From an uncultured Eubacteriales bacterium (GTDB taxonomy: Bacteria > Bacillota > Clostridia > Oscillospirales > Acutalibacteraceae), in NCBI GenBank assembly GCA_934476025.1, contig CAKSNI010000098.1, positions 1 to 5,070 on the forward strand: 5,070 nucleotides of DNA, in the 5' to 3' direction. Below are positions 1 to 5,070 of this stretch, one piece after another (the stretch's first letter is position 1; each line of letters begins with the position of its first letter). Position numbers and translations under genes: made by a program. Under the pieces are notes generated by a model. It was given only the letters and a program-made list of their open reading frames with translations. It had not been told where the DNA came from and did no database searches.

Positions 1-831
1 GGCAGCATTTCGGCCATCGGTGCTGTCGTTGAACGGATTTATCACCGCAATATTGCTTTTTACCGCTGCAAGGCCTTGTTTGTGAACCCGAACTTTTACG
101 GGGCTGCCGCTATGCTGGTGGCGCTGATCTGTATTTATAAACTGCTTTCCGGGGTAGGAAAACCGCTGTTCTATTTTATTTGCCTGGCCTTCAACGGGAT
201 CGGAATTTACCTGTGCGGCAGCATGAGCCTTTGGGTCATTTTGTTTTTCGGAATCACCGTTATGCTGTTGCTTAACCACGAATACCGCCTGCTGGTGACA
301 TTTTTGGCGGCCTTGTTTGTGCTGTTGGTCAGTGTGATTTTGTTCCCGCATATCATTCCCCGCTTGAATGAACTTTCCACCACTACCGCCAATCGGGTTT
401 TGATTTGGGAATTTGCCATTGAACAGATTAAAAAAGCACCGTTTCTCGGGCACGGCTTTTTCAGTTACCGATACCTTTATTATGCCAATATCGGGCAATT
501 TCCCGAAATTTATAAGGCGTCCCTGGCTCACAATATTCTGTTGGATTCCATTTTGTGTCACGGAATTATCGGAACGGTTATTTTGGGTGCCTACGGCGTG
601 ATTTATGCCCGTCAACTGCTGGACTGCCGGGATGCTTTGTGCCGGGTAGGGGCCTCTTATCAGGTGTTTACATTTATTACGGCCGCTGCCGCCTGCATTG
701 CGGTATACGGAATGATTGATACCACGATGATCTGGGTTCAAACCGGGTTGATTCTTCTTTTGATTTTCAGCGGAATCGGCGTACACGAGCGGCAGATCCG
801 CCATTGGCTAAGGAAGGGTGAACAATATTGA
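1..831 (+). CDS. O-antigen ligase/polymerase family membrane protein (Wzy_C type), 5' end missing
   Basis: The frame is open from base 1, so this is the C-terminal 276 residues of a longer gene; the TTG at base 76 is an internal Leu codon, not the start. The product is a polytopic membrane protein with hydrophobic segments at about visible residues 36-50, 55-72, 76-91, 95-115, 180-200, 219-236 and 238-258, and a longer hydrophilic loop at about 116-178. Marks of the Wzy_C (O-antigen ligase) family are NPNFYG at 29-34, an Arg/Trp pair in RVLIW at 132-136, the PFLGHG turn at 147-152 and the AHN motif at 176-178, followed by a Gly-rich helix. Family members join or polymerise lipid-linked glycans on the outer face of the cytoplasmic membrane. 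In a Gram-positive host the likely role is in capsule, exopolysaccharide or cell-wall glycan, or in glycosylation. The exact acceptor is unknown. The stop (TGA 829-831) overlaps the start of the Maf gene by 4 bases. Confidence 0.8.
   Translation, partial: GSISAIGAVVERIYHRNIAFYRCKALFVNPNFYGAAAMLVALICIYKLLSGVGKPLFYFICLAFNGIGIYLCGSMSLWVILFFGITVMLLLNHEYRLLVTFLAALFVLLVSVILFPHIIPRLNELSTTTANRVLIWEFAIEQIKKAPFLGHGFFSYRYLYYANIGQFPEIYKASLAHNILLDSILCHGIIGTVILGAYGVIYARQLLDCRDALCRVGASYQVFTFITAAAACIAVYGMIDTTMIWVQTGLILLLIFSGIGVHERQIRHWLRKGEQY
810..818 (+). promoter_or_regulatory. Ribosome binding site for the Maf gene
   Basis: AAGGAAGGG lies 9 bases before the TTG at 828, inside the last codons of the upstream gene. 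It supports TTG as the start. The next in-frame ATG is codon 77, far past the conserved N-terminal motif. Confidence 0.65.
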
Positions 832-1406
832 AATGGATATTGGCTTCGGCCTCTCCCCGTCGCAGGGAATTGCTCCGGCTGATAACAAGGGAGTTTGAAG
901 TTCGGATTTCCGATTGTCCGGAAGAAGTTCCGGCAGGGTTTCCCGTTCGAAAAGCACCGGAACTGCTGGCCCGGCAAAAGGCCGAAGCGGTGGCGGTCCG
1001 GTTTCCGGAAGATTTGGTAATCGGGGCGGATACCGGGGTGTTTTTCGGCAGAGAAATGTTCGGTAAACCGAAGGATGCGGAGGATGCTGCCCGGATGCTT
1101 CGGATTCTTTCCGGGAAAACGCACGAAGTAATTACCGGCTGTGCCCTGTGCCTGCAGAGGAAAACCCATTCTTTTTCGGTACACAGCAAAGTGACTTTTT
1201 ATCCGTTTGGTGAGGACGAAATCCGGGCATATCTGCAAACCGGGGAATCGTTTGACAAGGCCGGAGCCTACGGCATCCAGGGCAGGGGCTCTTTGCTGGT
1301 GCAGCGAATTCAGGGGGATTATTACAATATTGTCGGGCTTCCGGTGGCCGCGCTCAACCGGGAAATCCGACAGTTCTGTTTGGAAGCAGAAAGGAAAAAT
1401 CTGTGA
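828..1406 (+). CDS. maf: Maf-family nucleoside triphosphate pyrophosphatase (dTTP/UTP type, YhdE-like)
   Basis: A complete protein of 192 residues, the usual Maf length. It hydrolyses non-canonical or pyrimidine NTPs to the monophosphate and pyrophosphate in the cytoplasm; Maf proteins have been linked to division arrest and nucleotide-pool cleaning. Visible family motifs are LASASPRR at 5-12, the acidic pair E32-E33, GADT at 66-69 with the expected catalytic Asp68, GKP at 79-81 with Lys80, LSGKTHEVITG at 94-104, and DKAGAYGIQG at 143-152 with Gln151, then GDYYNIVGLP at 163-172. The AYGIQG form points to the YhdE (dTTP/UTP) branch rather than the YceF (m7GTP) branch. GADTGV replaces the commoner GADTVV, a mild oddity. 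The start is TTG at 828, because the first ATG (codon 77) would delete LASASPRR. It overlaps both neighbours by 4 bases (TTGA at 828-831, GTGA at 1403-1406), implying coupled translation. Function is assigned by motif; substrate preference is inferred. Confidence 0.93.
   Translation: MKWILASASPRRRELLRLITREFEVRISDCPEEVPAGFPVRKAPELLARQKAEAVAVRFPEDLVIGADTGVFFGREMFGKPKDAEDAARMLRILSGKTHEVITGCALCLQRKTHSFSVHSKVTFYPFGEDEIRAYLQTGESFDKAGAYGIQGRGSLLVQRIQGDYYNIVGLPVAALNREIRQFCLEAERKNL
1390..1395 (+). promoter_or_regulatory. Ribosome binding site for the first ABC half-transporter
   Basis: AAAGGA sits 7 bases before the GTG at 1403, within the 3' end of the Maf gene. It supports GTG as the start rather than the internal ATG at 1451. 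Confidence 0.6.
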
Positions 1407-3121
1407 AAAAACTGTTTTGTTACCTAAAGGATTATCGGAAAGAATGCGTCATGGCTCCGCTGTTTAAATTGCTGGAGGCTTGCTTTGAACTGTTTGTTCC
1501 GCTGGTGGTGGCCGATATTATCGACCGGGGAATTGCCGCAAAAAACACGGCGGTTGTTTGGCGGGATTGTTCGCTTATGCTTCTTTTGGCCGGTATCGGC
1601 CTGGTTTGTGCCGTAACGGCTCAGTATTTTGCCGCGCGGGCGGCAACCGGCTTTGCTACGAAGTTGCGCAGCGCGGTTTATTCCCATATCGGCACCCTCT
1701 CGTACCGGGAACTGGATCAAATCGGAACTTCTACCATGATTACCCGCCTGACCGGGGATATCAACCAAATTCAGACCGGAACCAATGTTTGCCTTCGGCT
1801 GCTGCTTCGCTCACCGATTGTTGTTTTCGGCGCGACGGTTATGGCCTTTACCATTGATGCCAAAACCGCCGGCGTGTTCGCGGTGACCGTTCCGGTTCTC
1901 AGCGGAATTGTTTTTGGGGTGATGGCTGCCTCGATTCCGCTTTACCGGAAAGTACAGGAAAAATTGGATGCCGTTACCCGAACCACCCGGGAAAACCTGA
2001 ACGGGGTACGGGTATTGCGTGCTTTTTGCAAAGAACCGGATGAAATTCAAACCTACCGGGCAGAAAACCGGGCTTTGGCCGCTTTGCAGATGGTTGCCGG
2101 TCGAATTTCGGCGCTGACCGGTCCGCTTACCTATATTGTGATCAATTTCGGAATTATTTTTGTCATCTGGATCGGTGCCCGTCAGGTTAGCAGCGGCGTG
2201 CTGATCACCGGGCAGGTTGTGGCGCTGTACAATTATATGTCCCAGATTTTGGTGGAACTGATCAAGATGGCCAATGTTATTGTTTCTATGACCAAGTCGG
2301 CTGCCTGCGGCAATCGGGTACAGTCACTGCTAGAAATTTCTTCGTCCATGAAAAACGGAGATCGGCAGGCCGGCAATATTCAATCGGTCGAAATGAAAAA
2401 TGTGTGTCTGCGCTACGCCGGCGACAGCGGGGATTCCCTGTGTGATATTTCTTTTTCGGCTCAGCCGGGCAGCCGTGTCGGAATCATCGGTGGTACCGGT
2501 TCGGGGAAAACCAGCCTGGTGAACCTGATTCCGCGCTTTTACGATGCTACGGCCGGGCAAATTCTGCTTGGGGGAGTCCCCATTACCGAATACGATCTGG
2601 ATTCTCTGCGAAACCGCATTGCGGTTGTTCCGCAGAAGGCGGCCCTGTTTTACGGTACCATCCGGGAAAATCTTCTTTGGGGCAACGAATCGGCAACCGA
2701 TGAAGAACTGATGCAGGCCATCCGCATGGCACAGGCGGAAGATGTGGTGCAGAAAAAAGGCGGGCTGGACGCGGTGATCGAACAATCCGGTCGAAACCTT
2801 TCCGGCGGGCAGCGTCAGCGTCTGACCATTGCGCGGGCTTTGGTTCGCAACAGCGATATTTTGATTTTGGATGACAGTGCATCGGCACTGGATTTCGCCA
2901 CCGATGCTGCTTTGCGAAAGGCGCTTTCCGCTTTAAAAGGGAAAACGACGGTGTTTACGGTTTCTCAAAGGACTTCTTCCATTCGCCACTGCGAGTTGAT
3001 TTTGGTACTGGATGGAGGAAAACTGGTTGGAAAGGGAACCCACGAAGAACTGATGCAAAATTGCCCGGTATACCGGGAAATAGCCGATTCTCAGTTTAAA
3101 AAGGAGGATAGGCGGCCGTGA
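1403..3121 (+). CDS. ABC exporter half-transporter, degenerate-site subunit (LmrC/BmrC/TM287-like)
   Basis: A 572-residue type IV ABC exporter subunit: membrane domain (about 1-310) with six predicted helices near 18-40, 56-78, 131-150, 156-177, 241-260 and 268-295, then an ATPase domain (about 328-572). Motifs seen: A-loop Tyr338, Walker A GGTGSGKT at 363-370 (Lys369), Q-loop Gln411, a fully canonical LSGGQ at 466-470 and Walker B ILILD ending at Asp490. Two catalytic positions are changed: Asp491 replaces the catalytic Glu, and Gln522 replaces the H-loop His (SQRTSS). These changes typify the non-catalytic partner of heterodimeric exporters (TM287, BmrC), so it should work with the next gene, not alone. 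The motif TRLTGDINQIQ at 114-124 resembles the ITRLTND-type coupling region of that subfamily. The GTG start is preferred over Met17 because it keeps the amphipathic N-terminal segment and has an RBS. The stop overlaps the partner's start by 4 bases. The substrate could be a drug, lipid or peptide and is not deducible. Confidence 0.93.
   Translation: MKKLFCYLKDYRKECVMAPLFKLLEACFELFVPLVVADIIDRGIAAKNTAVVWRDCSLMLLLAGIGLVCAVTAQYFAARAATGFATKLRSAVYSHIGTLSYRELDQIGTSTMITRLTGDINQIQTGTNVCLRLLLRSPIVVFGATVMAFTIDAKTAGVFAVTVPVLSGIVFGVMAASIPLYRKVQEKLDAVTRTTRENLNGVRVLRAFCKEPDEIQTYRAENRALAALQMVAGRISALTGPLTYIVINFGIIFVIWIGARQVSSGVLITGQVVALYNYMSQILVELIKMANVIVSMTKSAACGNRVQSLLEISSSMKNGDRQAGNIQSVEMKNVCLRYAGDSGDSLCDISFSAQPGSRVGIIGGTGSGKTSLVNLIPRFYDATAGQILLGGVPITEYDLDSLRNRIAVVPQKAALFYGTIRENLLWGNESATDEELMQAIRMAQAEDVVQKKGGLDAVIEQSGRNLSGGQRQRLTIARALVRNSDILILDDSASALDFATDAALRKALSALKGKTTVFTVSQRTSSIRHCELILVLDGGKLVGKGTHEELMQNCPVYREIADSQFKKEDRRP
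3064..3077 (+). repeat. Perfect 14-base palindrome near the end of the first ABC gene
   Basis: CCCGGTATACCGGG is its own reverse complement and could fold in RNA as a 5-bp stem (CCCGG/CCGGG) with a TATA loop. It lies inside codons for Cys-Pro-Val-Tyr-Arg, in the conserved C-terminal tail of the ATPase domain, 24 bases before the ribosome binding site of the second ABC gene. By a rough estimate about 0.3 perfect palindromes of this length are expected per window of this size by chance, so a role as operator or RNA element is only a possibility. Confidence 0.3.
3101..3107 (+). promoter_or_regulatory. Strong ribosome binding site for the second ABC half-transporter
   Basis: AAGGAGG, a near-perfect Shine-Dalgarno match, lies 10 bases before the GTG at 3118. 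It fixes that GTG as the start; the first in-frame ATG is codon 82, beyond the first transmembrane helix. Confidence 0.8.
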
Positions 3122-4854
3122 AAAACAAAAAAACAACCGTTCAAAAGGTATTAAAACGAATCGGAAAATACCGGTTTTATCTGCTGTTTTCTCTGCTGTT
3201 GGCCCTTTGCAGCGTGGCGCTTACGCTGTATCTTCCTATTTTATTCGGCAATGCCATCGATTCAATCATTGCCGCCGGGCGGGTAGAACTTTCGGCGGTC
3301 TTTTCGGTACTCTGGAAAGCCGGTGTTTTGGTATTCATAACGGCGGTATTGCAGTGGCTGATGAACAATGTCAATAATCGGATTTCCTATCATGTTATCC
3401 GGGATTTGCGGATTGAAGCCTTTGAGAGGATTCAACGGCTGCCGCTGTCTTATCTGGATTCTCAGCGAAACGGGCAGATTGTGAGCAATGTTATTGCCGA
3501 TGTGGATCAGGTGGCCGACGGACTGCTGATCGGATTTACCCAGGTATTTACCGGGGTGCTGACCATCCTGGGCACATTGGGATTTATGATCCGTTTGAAT
3601 CCGCTTATTGCGACGGCGGTGGTGGTTCTTACCCCGATTTCGCTGTTGGTGGCCATGTTTATAGCCAAACGGTCTTACAAAATGTTCCGACTGCAGTCCG
3701 AAACCCGTGGAGAGCAAACCGCCCTCATCGACGAAACGGTTGCGGGCCAAAAGGTGGTAATTGCTTTCGGTCGGCAGGCCAAAAATGAAGAAAAATTCGA
3801 CGAGATTAACCGGCGTTTGAATGCCTGTTCTCTGAAGGCCACCTTTTTTTCTTCGCTGACCAATCCTTCTACCCGGTTTGTCAATTCCTTGGTTTATGCG
3901 GTGGTCGCCCTGATCGGAGCTTTTTCGGCCATTTCAGGAGGACTGAGCGTCGGGGCTCTTTCCTGTTTCCTCAGCTATGCCAACCAGTACACCAAGCCAT
4001 TTAACGAAATTTCCGGTGTAGTGACGGAGCTGCAAAACGCTTTGGCCTGTGCTGATCGGGTGTTTGAACTTATTGATCAACCGACCGAATCGGCCGATCC
4101 GCAAAAAGCCCTTTCTTCGGTGGACGGACGGGTGGACCTTTCTGATGTTTGCTTTTCCTATGAGCCGTCAAGGCCGTTGATCCAAAATCTGAATCTTTCG
4201 GTGAAAAACGGGCAGAAAATTGCCATTGTCGGCCCGACCGGCTGCGGAAAAACAACGGTGATTAACCTGTTAATGCGGTTTTATGATGTAGACGACGGAA
4301 GCATTGCCGTCAGCGCAGCGGACATTCGTACCGTCAGCCGCCACTCGTTGCGCCGGTGCTATGGGATGGTGTTGCAGGAAACCTGGCTGCGAAGCGGAAC
4401 CGTTCGGCAAAATCTTTGCATGGGAAAACCGGATGCCACCGAAGCGGAAATGATTGAGGCATCCAAAGCGGCGTTTGCCCATGATTTTATCAGCAAATTG
4501 CCGCAAGGCTATGATACCGTGATCGCAGAGGACGGCGGAAATTTTTCGGCCGGGCAGAAACAGCTTTTGTGCATCGCCCGGATTATGCTCTGCAAGCCGC
4601 CGATGCTCATTCTGGATGAGGCTACCAGCTCGATTGATACGCGAACCGAAATGAAAATTCAGGCAGCTTTTGAAAAGCTGATGCAGTCCAGAACTACCTT
4701 TATTGTAGCACACCGTCTTTCCACCATCCGAACGGCGGATCGGATTTTGGTGATGCGGGACGGCCAAATCATCGAACAGGGCAAACATGAGGAACTGCTG
4801 CAGGCCGGCGGCTTTTATGCCGAACTGTACAACAGCCAGTTTGCCGGGGCCTGA
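3118..4854 (+). CDS. ABC exporter half-transporter, catalytic subunit (LmrD/BmrD/TM288-like)
   Basis: A 578-residue partner of the preceding gene with the same build: six predicted helices near 19-45, 61-82, 135-159, 162-183, 251-272 and 276-300, then an ATPase domain from about 338. Motifs seen: A-loop Tyr348, Walker A GPTGCGKT at 372-379 (Lys378), Q-loop Gln420, Walker B LILDE with Asp500 and catalytic Glu501, and H-loop His532 in AHRLST. The signature is altered, FSAGQ at 476-480 instead of LSGGQ. Its Walker A/B, Glu501 and His532 should pair with the intact LSGGQ of the first subunit to make the hydrolysing site, while its FSAGQ faces the first subunit's Asp491/Gln522 site. This asymmetry and the gene order match known heterodimeric multidrug-type exporters (BmrCD, TM287/288). 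The proposed complex sits in the cytoplasmic membrane and exports an unknown substrate using ATP. The GTG start overlaps the previous stop by 4 bases (GTGA), favouring coupled, balanced synthesis of the two subunits. Confidence 0.94.
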   Translation: MKNKKTTVQKVLKRIGKYRFYLLFSLLLALCSVALTLYLPILFGNAIDSIIAAGRVELSAVFSVLWKAGVLVFITAVLQWLMNNVNNRISYHVIRDLRIEAFERIQRLPLSYLDSQRNGQIVSNVIADVDQVADGLLIGFTQVFTGVLTILGTLGFMIRLNPLIATAVVVLTPISLLVAMFIAKRSYKMFRLQSETRGEQTALIDETVAGQKVVIAFGRQAKNEEKFDEINRRLNACSLKATFFSSLTNPSTRFVNSLVYAVVALIGAFSAISGGLSVGALSCFLSYANQYTKPFNEISGVVTELQNALACADRVFELIDQPTESADPQKALSSVDGRVDLSDVCFSYEPSRPLIQNLNLSVKNGQKIAIVGPTGCGKTTVINLLMRFYDVDDGSIAVSAADIRTVSRHSLRRCYGMVLQETWLRSGTVRQNLCMGKPDATEAEMIEASKAAFAHDFISKLPQGYDTVIAEDGGNFSAGQKQLLCIARIMLCKPPMLILDEATSSIDTRTEMKIQAAFEKLMQSRTTFIVAHRLSTIRTADRILVMRDGQIIEQGKHEELLQAGGFYAELYNSQFAGA

Positions 4855-4862
4855 TCCCGGCA
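4842..4862 (+). other. GC-rich RNA hairpin spanning the stop codon of the second ABC gene
   Basis: TGCCGGG (4842-4848) pairs perfectly with CCCGGCA (4856-4862), giving a 7-bp stem around a 7-base loop that contains the TGA stop. No T-tract follows, so it is not a normal intrinsic terminator. Its 3' base touches the GGGAGG ribosome binding site of the next gene, so it could tune translation of that gene or protect the upstream mRNA. A competing 4-bp pairing, TCCC (4855-4858) with GGGA (4863-4866), would cover part of that site instead. The pairing is seen directly; the function is speculative. Confidence 0.4.
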
Positions 4863-4868
4863 GGGAGG
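4863..4868 (+). promoter_or_regulatory. Ribosome binding site for the TrmO-like gene
   Basis: GGGAGG lies 6 bases before the TTG at 4875 in the short gap between genes. It supports TTG as the start; there is no ATG in this frame anywhere in the visible part of the gene. Confidence 0.75.
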
Positions 4869-4874
4869 AAAACA

Positions 4875-5070
4875 TTGAAACCGATTGCTTACATTGAGAG
4901 CGATTTTCGGGAAAAATTCGGGATTCCGCGCCAAAGCGGATTGGCCGATCTGCCGGCAAGAATCGTCTTTGAACCGGAATACCGGGATCCGCAGGCGCTG
5001 CGTGGGTTGGAGGATTTTTCCTATCTTTGGCTGATCTGGGATTTTTCGGGAGCGCACCGGGAAAAATGGT
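4875..5070 (+). CDS. trmO: TrmO/TsaA-family tRNA (t6A37) methyltransferase, N-terminal part only
   Basis: Only the first 65 codons are in the window; the right edge cuts the gene. The visible protein matches the start of the TsaA/TrmO (VirR/UPF0066) fold: a short first strand PIAYIES, then KFGIPRQSGL at 14-23 with the conserved PRQ, an aromatic/acidic strand near 30-36, and RGLEDFSYLWLIWDF at 43-57, the hallmark of the family (commonly FSHLW; here Tyr50 takes the His place). In E. coli TrmO uses S-adenosylmethionine to N6-methylate threonylcarbamoyladenosine at position 37 of certain threonine tRNAs, which aids decoding. Other TsaA-like proteins are less well characterised, so the substrate is inferred from family. 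It starts with TTG 20 bases after the second ABC gene, with a good ribosome binding site, and is probably the next gene of the same operon. Confidence 0.85.
   Translation, partial: MKPIAYIESDFREKFGIPRQSGLADLPARIVFEPEYRDPQALRGLEDFSYLWLIWDFSGAHREKW

Noticed and set aside
76..831. TTG at base 76 as the true start of the first gene
   Set aside because: The frame is open back to base 1 with membrane-protein-like residues, the TTG falls next to a conserved NPNFYG motif, and no Shine-Dalgarno site precedes it.
738..1238. Antisense open frame of 166 codons opposite maf
   Set aside because: It mirrors a well-supported gene, shows no family motif, and overlaps another antisense frame across the same region, as expected of shadow frames.
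1403..4854. Loss-of-function reading of the Asp491 and Gln522 changes in the first ABC gene
   Set aside because: The frame is intact, LSGGQ and Walker A are perfect, and the same substitutions are a standing feature of functional heterodimeric exporters.
4842..4870. Intrinsic terminator after the second ABC gene
   Set aside because: A stable hairpin is present, but it is followed by GGGAGGAAAAC with no run of T, and a gene with its own ribosome binding site starts at once.
4270..4959. Long antisense open frame of 229 codons on the - strand
   Set aside because: It lies opposite the ATPase domain of the second ABC gene and the start of trmO, has low-complexity basic composition with no recognisable domain, and is explained by codon bias of the + strand genes.
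1029..5060. Frequent CCGG-containing words (ACCGGG, CCGGAA, CGGGAAAA) across the window as a dispersed repeat or uptake-type signal
   Set aside because: They fall in varied codon phases and contexts inside genes and are accounted for by common use of CGG for Arg, GGN for Gly and CCG for Pro; no fixed longer flank is shared.

Overview
The window reads as an ordinary chromosomal segment from a bacterium, most likely a Gram-positive Bacillota (Clostridia-like). The clues are strong purine-rich Shine-Dalgarno sites (AAGGAGG, GGGAGG), frequent TTG and GTG starts, a tandem half-transporter pair of the LmrC/LmrD or BmrC/BmrD kind, and base composition near half G+C by eye. The taxonomic placement is an inference. 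No mobile element, RNA gene, CRISPR array or phage signature was seen.

Layout: five genes run head to tail on the + strand and fill almost every base. (1) Bases 1-831 are the 3' part of a polytopic membrane protein of the O-antigen ligase/polymerase (Wzy_C) type, cut by the left edge. (2) Bases 828-1406 are a complete Maf-family nucleotide pyrophosphatase, YhdE type. (3) Bases 1403-3121 and (4) 3118-4854 are two complete ABC half-transporters, each with a membrane domain followed by an ATPase domain. (5) Bases 4875-5070 are the 5' end of a TrmO/TsaA-type tRNA methyltransferase, cut by the right edge. Genes 1/2, 2/3 and 3/4 each overlap by exactly 4 bases (TTGA, GTGA, GTGA). Genes 4/5 are separated by 20 bases. 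This is the geometry of one co-transcribed, translationally coupled operon. No promoter or intrinsic terminator is visible inside it.

The two transporter genes should make one heterodimeric exporter. The first subunit has Asp in place of the catalytic Walker B Glu and Gln in place of the H-loop His, but an intact LSGGQ. The second has normal Glu and His but an altered signature (FSAGQ). Joined head to tail, these give one competent and one degenerate ATP site, the known arrangement of heterodimeric exporters such as TM287/288 and BmrCD. The substrate cannot be read from the sequence. The flanking genes (surface glycan, NTP clean-up, tRNA modification) suggest a mixed housekeeping operon rather than a dedicated pathway.

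The most notable points are that none of the four readable start codons is ATG, and that a GC-rich hairpin encloses the stop codon of gene 4 and abuts the ribosome binding site of gene 5. I did not find convincing evidence of an undescribed system.
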